From contig JABXIM010000198.1 in the NCBI GenBank assembly GCA_013373085.1, forward strand, positions 1 through 52,860: 52,860 nt of DNA, given 5' to 3'. This DNA comes from Oceanospirillaceae bacterium (GTDB lineage: Bacteria > Pseudomonadota > Gammaproteobacteria > Pseudomonadales > Balneatricaceae). This document shows, piece by piece, positions 1-8,426 of this stretch. Under the pieces are notes generated by a model. It saw only the letters and a program-made list of their open reading frames with translations. It searched no databases and had not been told where the DNA came from. Position 1 is the stretch's first letter, and every line of letters starts with the position of its first letter. The translations under genes and the position numbers were made by a program.

Positions 1-295
<295 letters not shown>

Positions 296-299
<4 letters not shown>

Positions 300-1003
300 A
301 CGGGATATCGCAGGCTGCTATCGAAATCGAAGGGCTGCGCTTCGGCTGGCGGCCAGAATCGCCGGTGCTTAATATTCCGGCACTGAGTGTCGGACAGGGC
401 GAAAGCCTGTTTCTGCGCGGCCCGTCGGGGAGCGGCAAAAGTACGCTGCTGGGGCTGATCGGTGCCGTGCTGACGCCCGACGCCGGCCATATCCGCGTGC
501 TCGGCCAGGATCTCGGAGGCATGGGAGGCGCTGCGCGGGACCGCTTCCGTGCCGACCATCTCGGCGTGATTTTTCAGCTCTTCAACCTGCTGCCATACCT
601 GTCGGTGCTGGAAAACGTCATGCTGCCCTGCCACTTCTCGACACTGCGGCGCCAGCGGACACTGGCGCGTGCCGGCAGTCTCGACGAGGAAGCCCTCCGC
701 CTGCTCGAGCATCTTCAGCTCGCCGATCCGCAGCTGCTGCGGCGCCCGGTGTCGCAGTTGTCGGTCGGACAGCAGCAGCGGGTGGCGGCGGCACGGGCGT
801 TGATCGGCAGTCCCGAGATTCTGGTCGCGGATGAGCCGACATCGGCGCTCGACGCCGACGCCCGCGATGCGTTCATCGACCTGCTGTTGCAGGAGGCCGG
901 CCGGGCCGGCAGCAGTCTGCTGTTCGTCAGCCACGACGCCGCGCTGGCACCGCATTTCGAGCATCGGCTCGATCTGACAGACATCAACGTTGCAGCTAAC
1001 TGA
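296..1003 (+). CDS. ABC transporter ATP-binding protein (LolD/MacB-like)
   Basis: ATPase that would power the membrane protein encoded next. Walker A GPSGSGKST, Q-loop region FQLFNLLPY, signature LSVGQQQR (an LSGGQ variant), Walker B ILVADEPTSALD and the switch His in FVSHD are all present. The first standard start (GTG at 365) would remove the first beta strand, IEIEGLRFGW, which is encoded in frame just upstream. The frame extends without a stop to a CTG at 296 that overlaps the TGA of the zinc protein (CTGA) and has AGGGAG 8 bases before it, so I propose a rare CTG start with translational coupling, giving 235 residues. Coupled to the permease by an ATGA overlap at 1003. It resembles lipoprotein or peptide exporters (LolCDE/MacB class), but the DUF2796 and DUF3299 neighbours argue for a metal-linked role. 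Confidence 0.85.
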
Positions 1004-2256
1004 TGGCGATCCTGCGACTGGCCTGGAAGAGTCTGCTGAACCGGCGGGGGACCGCGGCGCTGACGGTGCTGACCATTGCCATCAGCGTCATGCTGCTGCT
1101 CGGCGTCGAACAGATCCGCAGCCAGGCCCGGGCCAGCTTCACCAACACCGTCTCCGGCACCGACCTGATCGTCGGTGCACGCAGCGGCCAGGTCCAGCTG
1201 CTGCTGTATTCGGTATTTCATATCGGCAACGCCAGCAACAATATCGACTGGCAGAGTTACCGCGAAATTGCCGCGCATCCGCAGGTCGACTGGACCATAC
1301 CGATATCCCTGGGCGATTCGCACCGCGGCTTTCGCGTTGTCGGCACCAGTTCGGCCTTGTTCGATCGTTTTCGCTACGGCCGGGAACGGACACTCGTTTT
1401 CGAGGACGGCCGGCCCTTCGCCGATCTGCACGATGCCGTCATCGGCGCCGAGGTGGCGCAGGCGCTGGGCTACAGCCTCGGGCAGCGAATTGTCATCGCC
1501 CACGGCCTCGGCAGCACCAGTTTCGCCAATCATGACGACCAGCCCTTTCAGGTTGTCGGTATCCTCGGGTCAACCGGCACGCCGATGGACCGCAGTGTGC
1601 TGGTGAGCTTGGAGGCGATCGAGGCAATCCACAGCGGCTGGGCGTCGGGTATCCGGCTGCCGGGGCGGTCGTCGGCGGAGCCGGGTGGGCAGGACCTGAC
1701 GCCGGAGCAGATTACCGCCTTTCTGGTGGGACTGAAATCGAAGGTCGCCACCTTCCGGCTGCAGCGGGCGATCAACGAATACCGCAAGGAGCCGTTGCAG
1801 GCGATATTGCCGGGCGTGGCGCTGACCGAGCTCTGGAGCCTGATGGGTGTGGCGGAGCGAGCCTTGCTGCTGGTATCCGGTTGCGCGGTGCTGAGCGGTC
1901 TTGCCGGCATGCTGACAGTATTGCTGAGCGGTCTGCGCGAGCGCCGGCGCGAAATCGCCATTCTGCGTTCGGTCGGCGCGCGACCCTGGCAGCTGCTGTT
2001 GCTGTTGACCAGCGAGGCGGCGCTGCTGACGCTGCTCGGTGGTCTGCTCGGACTGGTGCTGGTGTACGCCGGTCTCTGGATTCTGCAACCGCTGGCGGAG
2101 CAGTGGGCCGGGCTGCAGCTCGAGCTGCTGGCGCCGACGCTGCGTCAGTGGATGCTGCTGGCGCTAGTTCAGGGGGCGGGTATACTCGTGGGCCTGATTC
2201 CAGGCTGGCGCGCCTACCGCTATTCGCTGGCCGACGGCATGACCATTCGTATCTGA
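1003..2256 (+). CDS. FtsX/MacB-like ABC transporter permease
   Basis: 417-residue inner-membrane subunit for the ATPase before it. It has an N-terminal helix (about residues 17-36), a large periplasmic domain, and three C-terminal helices (about residues 285-310, 330-355 and 382-400). The motif LRERRREIAILRSVGARPWQLLLLL is characteristic of FtsX-fold permeases, where it contacts the ATPase. The start ATG overlaps the ATPase stop codon. Homologues of this architecture move lipoproteins, peptides or act mechanically rather than importing ions. In this gene order (ZrgA, ATPase, permease, DUF3299) it is commonly annotated only as an ABC transporter permease, so the substrate is unknown. Confidence 0.88.
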   Translation: MAILRLAWKSLLNRRGTAALTVLTIAISVMLLLGVEQIRSQARASFTNTVSGTDLIVGARSGQVQLLLYSVFHIGNASNNIDWQSYREIAAHPQVDWTIPISLGDSHRGFRVVGTSSALFDRFRYGRERTLVFEDGRPFADLHDAVIGAEVAQALGYSLGQRIVIAHGLGSTSFANHDDQPFQVVGILGSTGTPMDRSVLVSLEAIEAIHSGWASGIRLPGRSSAEPGGQDLTPEQITAFLVGLKSKVATFRLQRAINEYRKEPLQAILPGVALTELWSLMGVAERALLLVSGCAVLSGLAGMLTVLLSGLRERRREIAILRSVGARPWQLLLLLTSEAALLTLLGGLLGLVLVYAGLWILQPLAEQWAGLQLELLAPTLRQWMLLALVQGAGILVGLIPGWRAYRYSLADGMTIRI

Positions 2257-2269
2257 GAGATCCGGAACA

Positions 2270-2812
2270 ATGAAACGACTTCTCGCCTCCCTGTGCCTGC
2301 TGGCCTGTGGCTGGGCTCCCTTTCCCGTCGCGGCGGTTGAAACCCTGAATGGCCAAAGCGTCGAAACCATCGACTGGGAGACGCTGTTGCCGGCGGACTT
2401 CGATTTCGAGTCGGTCTATGGCAGTCAAGAGGAGCTCAGCAACCTCGACGATTTCGACCCCGAGGCGCAGCGCAGGCTCGACACGATGAAGGAGGCGCTG
2501 AAATCCACGCCGGTGGTGCCGGAGCTGAATGGCCGGATGGTCAGGCTGCCCGGCTTCGTGGTGCCGCTGGAGGGTGACGGTCAAACGCTAACGACGTTCT
2601 TCCTGGTGCCCTGGTTCGGTGCCTGCATTCATACGCCGCCGCCGCCATCGAACCAGATCGTCTACACCCATTTCGAGCCCGGCACCCGGCTCGACAACCT
2701 GTACGACGCCGTCTGGGTCACCGGCGTACTGCAGGTCGAGGATTTCAGCCACGAGCTGGCGTCGTCGGGCTACCGGCTGGAGGCCTACCGTATCGAGCCT
2801 TATACGGAATAG
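2270..2812 (+). CDS. DUF3299 periplasmic protein
   Basis: 180-residue exported protein with a clear signal peptide (MKRLLASLCLLACGWAPFPVAA). The mature part carries the DUF3299 hallmarks: PGFVVPLEG followed by FFLVPWFGACIHTPPPPSNQ and VWVTGVL. The conserved Cys and His in GACIHTPPPP suggest metal or redox chemistry, but the family has no established function. It lies 13 bases after the permease stop, so it is the last gene of the zinc-protein operon. Co-occurrence with DUF2796 and this transporter is typical of marine and Pseudomonas-type gammaproteobacteria. The start is fixed by the signal peptide. Confidence 0.85.
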   Translation: MKRLLASLCLLACGWAPFPVAAVETLNGQSVETIDWETLLPADFDFESVYGSQEELSNLDDFDPEAQRRLDTMKEALKSTPVVPELNGRMVRLPGFVVPLEGDGQTLTTFFLVPWFGACIHTPPPPSNQIVYTHFEPGTRLDNLYDAVWVTGVLQVEDFSHELASSGYRLEAYRIEPYTE

Positions 2813-2871
2813 GGATATCGCCGCTGCGTCCGGCACACTAAACTGGTGGCTTTTACGGAGCCTGAGCCGCC

Positions 2872-3804
2872 ATGGAAGCCATCGTCAGCGTCATCCTCGA
2901 GTCAGGCCGAACCGCGATCGATCTCGCGCTCTACATCCTGCTGCCGATTCTGGTCGTGATGCTGGCGCTGATGAAGTTGCTGGAGGCTTACGGCCTGATG
3001 GCCTGGGTCGCCAACCGGCTGGCGCCGGTGCTGCGCATTTTCGGGCTGCCGGGACTCGGTATTTTTGCGATGGTCAAGCTGCTGCTGGTCAGCTTTTCGG
3101 CGCCGGTGGCGACACTGGCGCTGATGGACCGCAATGGCACCTCGCTGCGCCATATCGCCGCGACCCTGGCGATGGTCATGACCATGTCCCAGGCCAACGT
3201 GGTGTTCCCGATGGTCGCGGTCGGCCTCAACCTGACGGCGATCATGGCCACCTCGCTGGTCGGCGGCCTGTTCGCCGCGGCCCTGACGTACTACCTGCTG
3301 GTGCGCGATGACGGCGCCGACAGCGCTGCCGCCTCGGTGCAGGTGCAAGCGCCGTCGGAGCGGCGCAGCACCATGGAGGTGCTGGCCGAGGGCGGTCAGG
3401 AGGGCATGAAGATCGCGCTGGCCTCGCTGCCGATGCTGCTGCTGGCGCTCTGCTTTGTCGGAACCCTGAAAGCCACCGGCGCGATTTCGCTGATCAGTAT
3501 GTTGCTGGCGCCCTTGCTGGGGTTGCTCGGTTTGCCTGACGCCGCGGTGCTGCCGATCGTGACCAAGTTCATCGCCGGCGGCACGGCTTTCATGGGGGTG
3601 ACCCTGGACCTGATGAATCAGGGGCAGATCAGCGTCGCAGACCTCAATCGCATGGCCGGTTTCGTGACCAATCCGCTGGACCTCGCCGGTGTCGCGATCT
3701 TTGCCTCGGCCGGCAAACGGGTCGGAGCTATCGCGCGCGCCGCTGTGCTAGGCGCCATCGCCGGCATGCTGCTGAGGGGCGTGCTCCACCTGCTGATCTT
3801 CTGA
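2872..3804 (+). CDS. Nucleoside recognition (Gate) domain membrane protein
   Basis: 310-residue multi-helix membrane protein with two copies of a Gate/nucleoside-recognition-like unit: one near residues 35-145 (MVKLLLVSFSAPVATLALMD, SQANVVFPM) and one near residues 180-300 (LPMLLLALCFVGTLK, KFIAGGTAFMGVTLDL, GFVTNPLDLAGVAIF). A short hydrophilic linker rich in Ala, Ser and Glu separates them. Family members include the spore maturation proteins SpmA/B and uncharacterised transporters; no substrate can be inferred. It starts 60 bases after DUF3299 on the same strand and may be cotranscribed. GGAGCC stands before the ATG at a suitable distance. Confidence 0.82.
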   Translation: MEAIVSVILESGRTAIDLALYILLPILVVMLALMKLLEAYGLMAWVANRLAPVLRIFGLPGLGIFAMVKLLLVSFSAPVATLALMDRNGTSLRHIAATLAMVMTMSQANVVFPMVAVGLNLTAIMATSLVGGLFAAALTYYLLVRDDGADSAAASVQVQAPSERRSTMEVLAEGGQEGMKIALASLPMLLLALCFVGTLKATGAISLISMLLAPLLGLLGLPDAAVLPIVTKFIAGGTAFMGVTLDLMNQGQISVADLNRMAGFVTNPLDLAGVAIFASAGKRVGAIARAAVLGAIAGMLLRGVLHLLIF

Positions 3805-3967
3805 CAGCCTGTCGGCATTCTTCACCTCTGAACCAAAGCGGCCCGCAGCGGGTGAGGCGTTGCCTGTCGAGCATGCGGGATTAAGCTGAGGCTTTTAGGT
3901 TCCTTAGCTTGGCGCCTGCCTTGGTGTACACTGGGCGCCATCTCCGAACAGTCCAAGAGCGAGCACG

Positions 3968-5116
3968 ATGCGGTATCCCGAGACCAAACTGCCCCGGGTT
4001 GGCACCACCATTTTCACCGAGATGTCCCAACTGGCGGCGATCGAGGGAGCCATCAACCTGTCCCAGGGGTTCCCCGATTTCGATGCCCCGGCGGCGTTGC
4101 GTGAGCGTGTCGCTCACCATATCGGCCAGGGCGCCAACCAGTATGCGCCGATGACCGGTGTGCCGGCGCTGCGCGAGGCGATTGCGGCCAAGTGCGAGCG
4201 TCTCTACGGACACAGGCCCTGTGCCGATACTGAGATCACCGTAACTTCCGGCGCCACCGAGGCGCTGTTCGCGGCGATCGCCTCCGTGGTGCGCGAGGGC
4301 GACGAGGTGATCCTGTTCGATCCCAGCTACGACAGTTACGAGCCGGCGATCGAACTCAACGGCGGCCGCGCTGTGCGACTGCCGCTGAACCCGGCCGACT
4401 TCAGCATCGACTGGCAGCGACTCGCCGACGCCATCGGGCCCCGTACCCGGATGATCGTCGTCAACACGCCGCACAACCCGACCGGCACGGTACTCTCTGC
4501 GGAGGACCTCGAGCGGCTTGCCGCTCTGGTCCGCGACACCGACATCCTGCTGGTGGGTGACGAGGTATACGAGCATATCGTCTTCGATGGCCGCAGCCAC
4601 CAGAGCCTGCTGTGCCACGAAGAGCTGGCGCGGCGCAGCTTCGTGGTGTCGTCGTTCGGCAAGACCTTCCACTGCACCGGCTGGAAGGTCGGCTACTGCG
4701 TCGCGCCGGCGCCACTGTCCGCCGAGTTCCGCAAGGTGCACCAGTACCTCACTTTCAGCACCATTACGCCGGTACAGTTGGCGCTGGCGGACTTTCTGAC
4801 CGAGGCGCCCGAGCACTACCTGACGCTGCCGGACTTCTACCAGGCCAAGCGAGACCTGTTCGACGAGCTGCTGGCGTCGAGCCGTTTCAGCTTTACGCCA
4901 GCCGCAGGCACCTACTTTCAGCTGATGGACTACAGCGCCATCAGTGACATGCCCGATACCGAGTTCGCGCGCTGGCTGACGCGGGAAGCCAAGGTCGCGG
5001 CGATTCCGGTATCGGTGTTCTGCCAGCAGCCGCTCGAGCGCCGCCTGGTACGCTTCTGCTTCGCCAAGGGCGAGGACACGCTGAGGGAGGCCGCGCAACG
5101 TCTATGCAGCATTTGA
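3968..5116 (+). CDS. ybdL: Methionine aminotransferase (YbdL-like, PLP-dependent)
   Basis: 382-residue fold-type I aminotransferase. Expected role: transamination of 2-keto-4-methylthiobutyrate to methionine, the last step of methionine salvage. Visible features: TSGATEALFAAI (phosphate-binding turn), NTPHNPTG with the substrate-carboxylate region, GDEVYEHIVFDG with Asp198 for the pyridine nitrogen, and SSFGKTFHCTGWK with Lys232 as the PLP Schiff-base lysine. Length is normal for YbdL/kynurenine aminotransferase-like enzymes. It overlaps the next gene (omega-amidase) by 13 bases, the known metabolic pairing: glutamine-type transamination gives alpha-ketoglutaramate, which the amidase removes. 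mtnB, C, D, A and K follow within 8.6 kb, supporting the salvage assignment over general aromatic transamination. Confidence 0.88.
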   Translation: MRYPETKLPRVGTTIFTEMSQLAAIEGAINLSQGFPDFDAPAALRERVAHHIGQGANQYAPMTGVPALREAIAAKCERLYGHRPCADTEITVTSGATEALFAAIASVVREGDEVILFDPSYDSYEPAIELNGGRAVRLPLNPADFSIDWQRLADAIGPRTRMIVVNTPHNPTGTVLSAEDLERLAALVRDTDILLVGDEVYEHIVFDGRSHQSLLCHEELARRSFVVSSFGKTFHCTGWKVGYCVAPAPLSAEFRKVHQYLTFSTITPVQLALADFLTEAPEHYLTLPDFYQAKRDLFDELLASSRFSFTPAAGTYFQLMDYSAISDMPDTEFARWLTREAKVAAIPVSVFCQQPLERRLVRFCFAKGEDTLREAAQRLCSI

Positions 5117-5913
5117 CCCCGGAGCAGGACCTGCGCGTCAGCCTGATTCAGGCATCGCTGCACTGGCAGGACCCGCAAGCGAACCGGCGCCAGTTCGACG
5201 ACCTGCTGCGCCCGCTGGCTGCTGCCACCGACCTGGTGGTGCTGCCGGAGATGTTCACCACCGGCTTCACCATGACACCGGAGGGGCTGGCCGAGCCCGA
5301 AGCCGGCCCCACGCTTGACTGGATGCGCGAGCGGGCCGCCGGACTCGGTGCCGCGCTGTGCGGCAGCCTGGTGACCAGGACCGGTCGCGGCTATGTCAAT
5401 CGCCTGCTGTTCGTAACCCCGGACGGCGGCTGTGAGAGCTACGACAAGCGCCATCTGTTTCGCATGGCCGGCGAGCACGAGCATTACGTGGCCGGCGAGA
5501 GCCGTCGGGTCATCGCCTATCGCGGCTGGCGTATTCTGCCATCGGTCTGTTACGACCTGCGTTTTCCGGTATTCCTGCGCAACCGCAACGACTACGACCT
5601 GCTGCTGTGCGTCGCCAACTGGCCGGCGCCCAGGCGTCATCCCTGGCGGGTGTTGTTGCAGGCCCGCGCGGTCGAGAATCTCTGCTACGTCGCCGGCGTG
5701 AACCGGGTGGGTCAGGACGCCAACGGTCTCGACTACAGCGGCGACTCGATGCTGGTCGACTTCAAGGGGGAGGCGAAGATCGACCGGGATCCGGGGCAGC
5801 CCTTCGTTGAAACCGCCACGCTGAGTGCGTCGGAACTGAATCGTTTCCGTACCGTCTTTCCGGCCTGGCAGGACGCCGACGACTTCGTCATTCCAGGGCT
5901 CGAGCCGCGTTGA
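5104..5913 (+). CDS. yafV: Omega-amidase, nitrilase superfamily (YafV/MtnU)
   Basis: 269-residue nitrilase-superfamily amidase, expected to hydrolyse 2-oxoglutaramate or 2-oxosuccinamate to the keto acid and ammonia. The Glu-Lys-Cys triad is present: Glu49 in VVLPEMFTTGF, Lys115 in ESYDKRHLF and Cys149 in LPSVCYDLRFP. The start ATG lies inside the end of the aminotransferase gene (13-base overlap), so the two are translationally coupled. In methionine salvage this enzyme pulls the glutamine-dependent transamination forward. An inverted repeat, CTGGCA/TGCCAG, follows the stop (about 5922-5943) but has no T-run. Confidence 0.88.
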   Translation: MQHLTPEQDLRVSLIQASLHWQDPQANRRQFDDLLRPLAAATDLVVLPEMFTTGFTMTPEGLAEPEAGPTLDWMRERAAGLGAALCGSLVTRTGRGYVNRLLFVTPDGGCESYDKRHLFRMAGEHEHYVAGESRRVIAYRGWRILPSVCYDLRFPVFLRNRNDYDLLLCVANWPAPRRHPWRVLLQARAVENLCYVAGVNRVGQDANGLDYSGDSMLVDFKGEAKIDRDPGQPFVETATLSASELNRFRTVFPAWQDADDFVIPGLEPR

Positions 5914-6190
5914 GGCGTCCCCTGGCAGCATTCTGTATGCCAGTGGGCCCGTCCAAGCTCTGAAAATGTTTCAAGAATAGGGTCGCAGACGGGGGTTATA
6001 CTGAGATCGCGTTGGACGTGTGGAGCATCATTACGGGATGCCGCCATCCGATGCTGCGGCCCGGGCAGGAATTGCAGGTCTGCCAATCAAACAACAGCAA
6101 GGCGGGAAACCTGCGTCCCTCGAAGGTCCGTTGAGAAATACGAATATCTTCGCCTGTAATGGGCTCTCTGCCGGAATCTTTCCGGTTTTC

Positions 6191-6218
6191 AGGGGCAAGC
6201 CGCGAGGCTGCCCCTTTT
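6191..6218 (+). terminator. Rho-independent terminator upstream of mtnB
   Basis: Stem AGGGGCA/TGCCCCT with one bulged A and an inner GCC/GGC capped by a GCGA loop, directly followed by TTTT. It ends whatever is transcribed from upstream and lies 119 bases before the mtnB start, so mtnBCD needs its own promoter or regulated read-through. Confidence 0.75.
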
Positions 6219-6243
6219 ACGTTTAACGCTTGGCCCCAAACCC

Positions 6244-6272
6244 TTCGCCCAACCGTACAAATCCCTTACACT
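6244..6272 (+). promoter_or_regulatory. Possible sigma-70 promoter of mtnBCD
   Basis: TTCGCC and TACACT hexamers spaced by 17 bases lie between the terminator and the mtnB start codon (65 bases downstream). The -35 match is weak. Placement after a terminator is the main argument. Confidence 0.3.
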
Positions 6273-6336
6273 ACGTGGCCGTACGGCACCCGTTTCCCGG
6301 GCGCCGGTTACTCAGGATATTCACTTAAGGCCCGGA

Positions 6337-6951
6337 ATGAGCAACGCCCCTACCCAAAACATTCTCGAAGCCGGTCGCTGGATTGATGCCCAGGGCTGGT
6401 GCCCGGCCACCGGCGGCAATTTTTCGCAGCGTACCGGAGATGCCGAGGCGCTGATCACTGCGTCCGGCCGACACAAGGGACGGCTGGAACCGCAGGATCT
6501 GCTGCGCGTCGATCTCGCTGGCCGGGCACTCGACAGCGAGCTGACACCGTCTGCCGAAACCCTGCTGCATTGCTGCCTGTACCGCCTCGATCCCGAAATT
6601 GGCGCTGTGCTGCACACCCACTCGGTCAACAGTACGGTGCTGTCGCGGCTTACCGCGGGCGACTGGTTGCGGATCGAGGGGTTCGAGATGCAGAAGTCGC
6701 TGCGGGGCAACCGCACCCATGACGAGACAGTGGAGATTGCGGTGTTCGACAATACCCAGGATATGCAGGCGCTCGCCGCCGCCGTCGAGGCGCGCTGGCG
6801 TGATGCCCCGTTGCGCTGGGGGCTGCTGGTTCGCGGTCATGGCCTCTATGCCTGGGGCCGCGATATGGACGAGGCGCGTCGTCACCTGGAAGGACTGGAG
6901 TTCCTCTTTGCCTGCACCATGGATATGAAACGCCTGGGAGCCACGCCATGA
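6337..6951 (+). CDS. mtnB: Methylthioribulose-1-phosphate dehydratase MtnB
   Basis: 204-residue class II aldolase/adducin-fold enzyme that dehydrates 5-methylthioribulose-1-phosphate in methionine salvage. ATGGNFSQR at residues 25-32 and TASGRHKGRL at 41-50 form the phosphate-binding region. The zinc ligands are His93 and His95 in VLHTHSVNST plus a third in VRGHGLYAWG near residue 168. AAGG lies about 7 bases before the ATG. The last codons overlap mtnC (ATGA at 6948), so mtnB and mtnC are coupled. Confidence 0.93.
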   Translation: MSNAPTQNILEAGRWIDAQGWCPATGGNFSQRTGDAEALITASGRHKGRLEPQDLLRVDLAGRALDSELTPSAETLLHCCLYRLDPEIGAVLHTHSVNSTVLSRLTAGDWLRIEGFEMQKSLRGNRTHDETVEIAVFDNTQDMQALAAAVEARWRDAPLRWGLLVRGHGLYAWGRDMDEARRHLEGLEFLFACTMDMKRLGATP

Positions 6952-7625
6952 AAACGACCGCAATCCTCACCGATATCGAGGGAACCACCACCGACATTCA
7001 GTTTGTGCACCGGGTTCTGTTTCCCTATGCCTATGAAAAACTGCCGGCTTTTCTGCGCGAGCACGCGGAGGCACCGGTACTGGAGCCCATTCTCGAACAG
7101 GCTCGGGACGAACTGGGCGAGCCCGACGCCGATATCGAAACCCTGATCGAGGCCTTCCGTCACTGGATCGAGCAGGACCGCAAGGTAACGCCGCTGAAAG
7201 CGCTGCAGGGCCTGATCTGGGTCCAGGGCTACAGCCAGGGTGACTTCAAGGGGCACCTGTACGACGACGCCTTCGAGCATCTCAAGCGCTGGCATCAGCA
7301 GGGCGTTGGCCTTTACGTGTTTTCATCCGGCTCGGTCAAGGCGCAGAAGCTGCTGTTCGGCCATAGTGACTTCGGCGACCTGACGCCCCTGTTCAGTGGC
7401 TACTTCGATACCACCACCGGCCCCAAGCGCGAGGCCGACTCGTACCGACAGATCGCATTGTCCATCGGTTGCCCGGCCGATGAGATTCTGTTCCTGTCCG
7501 ACGTTGCCGAAGAGCTGGATGCCGCACGTGAAGCCGGCATGCGTACCTGTCTGCTCGCCCGCGATGCACGGCCCGAAGCGTCGAGCCACCCGGTGGTTGG
7601 CAGCTTCGACGAAATTTCACTCTGA
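6948..7625 (+). CDS. mtnC: Enolase-phosphatase MtnC
   Basis: 225-residue HAD-superfamily enzyme with both 2,3-diketo-5-methylthiopentyl-1-phosphate enolase and phosphatase activity, yielding the acireductone used by MtnD. HAD motif I is LTDIEGTTTDI (Asp9, Glu11, the variant typical of the E1 family); motif II is VFSSGSVKAQ; motif III is the Lys in TGPKREADSY; motif IV is ILFLSDVAEELDAA. Length is normal. It overlaps mtnB by 4 bases and is 16 bases from mtnD. Confidence 0.93.
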   Translation: MKTTAILTDIEGTTTDIQFVHRVLFPYAYEKLPAFLREHAEAPVLEPILEQARDELGEPDADIETLIEAFRHWIEQDRKVTPLKALQGLIWVQGYSQGDFKGHLYDDAFEHLKRWHQQGVGLYVFSSGSVKAQKLLFGHSDFGDLTPLFSGYFDTTTGPKREADSYRQIALSIGCPADEILFLSDVAEELDAAREAGMRTCLLARDARPEASSHPVVGSFDEISL

Positions 7626-7641
7626 ATCGAGGAGTTCCCCC

Positions 7642-8184
7642 ATGAGTGCCCTGACCGTTTACCGGGACGACAACCCGCAAGAGATCCTGCTCGCGACCGA
7701 GCAGGGCGATGAAATTGCCGCTGCTCTGGCCGAGATCGGCGTGCGCTTCGAGCGCTGGCAGGCCGATCGCGATATCGAGCCGCAGATGAGCCCGGACCAA
7801 ATCATGGCGGCCTATGGCAGCGAAATCGAGCGCCTTAAGCAGACCGAAGGTTACGTCACCGTCGATGTCATCAGCATGGTGCCGGAACATCCGCAGAAAG
7901 ATGAATTCCGCCAGAAGTTCCTCAGCGAACACACCCATAGCGAGGACGAAGTACGCTTCTTCGTCGACGGCGAAGGCATGTTTTACCTGCACAAGGCCGG
8001 CAAGGTGTTCCGGGTGCTGTGCAGCCGCAATGACCTGATCTCGGTGCCGGCGAACACCACCCACTGGTTCGACATGGGGCCCGCGCCTCGCTTCACCGCA
8101 ATCCGGCTGTTCAACAATCCCGAGGGTTGGGTGGCGAACTTTACCGGCAACGACATCGCCGACCGGTTCCCGAAGTTCGGGTAA
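7642..8184 (+). CDS. mtnD: Acireductone dioxygenase MtnD
   Basis: 180-residue cupin metalloenzyme. With Fe(II) it turns acireductone into 2-keto-4-methylthiobutyrate and formate, the substrate of the aminotransferase encoded upstream; with Ni(II) the family makes an off-pathway product. Metal ligands are His97, His99 and Glu103 in SEHTHSEDEVRFF, and His141 in PANTTHWFDMG. The start is set by GAGGAG ten bases upstream of ATG 7642; an in-frame extension further 5' would lie inside mtnC and is not needed. Last gene of mtnBCD; a REP palindrome follows. Confidence 0.94.
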   Translation: MSALTVYRDDNPQEILLATEQGDEIAAALAEIGVRFERWQADRDIEPQMSPDQIMAAYGSEIERLKQTEGYVTVDVISMVPEHPQKDEFRQKFLSEHTHSEDEVRFFVDGEGMFYLHKAGKVFRVLCSRNDLISVPANTTHWFDMGPAPRFTAIRLFNNPEGWVANFTGNDIADRFPKFG

Positions 8185-8195
8185 GGAACCTAAGT

Positions 8196-8269
8196 GTAGG
8201 AGCGACGCCTCGTCGCGAATAATATTCGATTGGCAATGTCCTTGTTCGCAGCGAGGGCGCCGCTCCTAC
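8196..8269. repeat. Paired REP palindrome (REP family, copy 1)
   Basis: Two inverted REP units: GTAGGAGCGACGCC then TCGTCGCGAA on the left, TTCGCAGCGAGGGC then GCCGCTCCTAC on the right. It lies just after mtnD and before ggt on the same strand, where it could stabilise or end the mtn message. Same family as the copies at 13710, 18844, 20975, 32258 and 52755. Confidence 0.9.
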
Positions 8270-8290
8270 GAAAAGCCTCCCACCTCAGGT

Positions 8291-8336
8291 GCCAGCGATC
8301 GTCCGGTGTGATCGGGACTCGCTGGCAACCTTGTTC
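8291..8336 (+). other. Inverted repeat in the ggt leader
   Basis: GCCAGCGA at 8291-8298 pairs with TCGCTGGC at 8329-8336, with further inner pairing GTCC/GGGAC. It lies about 90 bases before the ggt start codon and has no T-run after it. It may be a leader hairpin or a degenerate intergenic repeat; its role is unknown. Confidence 0.45.
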
Positions 8337-8426
8337 GTCGCAGGTTCAACCGGGAAACTATCGCCCTGGCATGAAATATCCGGTCTAGACTGTACGGTCG
8401 GTGCACCTACGGAAAAGGAGATCGGT

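Larger units (their letters stand above)
5914..6336 (+). other. Gene-free 423 bp with structured RNA-like segment before mtnB
   Basis: No convincing protein gene. A TATACT hexamer (about 5998-6003) could be a -10 element. Downstream lie several potential hairpins: AGCATC/GATGCT enclosing GGAT/ATCC (about 6023-6056), GGCAG/CTGCC (about 6065-6085), GCGGG/CCTGC (about 6102-6114) and CCGGAA/TTCCGG (about 6172-6186), ending in a strong terminator at 6191-6218. This could be a leader or riboswitch-like attenuator for mtnBCD, an independent small RNA of about 210 nt, or simply the 3' end of the aminotransferase-amidase transcript. I recognise no known riboswitch or sRNA consensus. Confidence 0.4.

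Noticed and set aside
715-1533. Long minus-strand ORFs antisense to the ABC ATPase and permease
   Set aside because: Shadows of GC-rich coding DNA: no ribosome site, no domain, and composition is Arg/Gln/Ala-rich as expected of a reverse frame.
3881-5098. 405-codon minus-strand ORF opposite the methionine aminotransferase
   Set aside because: The opposite strand carries all PLP-enzyme motifs; this frame has none and lacks a ribosome site.
5990-6218. 6S RNA, SRP RNA, SAM or cobalamin riboswitch
   Set aside because: None of the conserved cores could be found; kept only as an unclassified structured segment.
8196-8269. CRISPR repeats (also 13710, 20975)
   Set aside because: The repeats are inverted pairs dispersed through the window, not direct repeats with regular spacers; they are REP elements.
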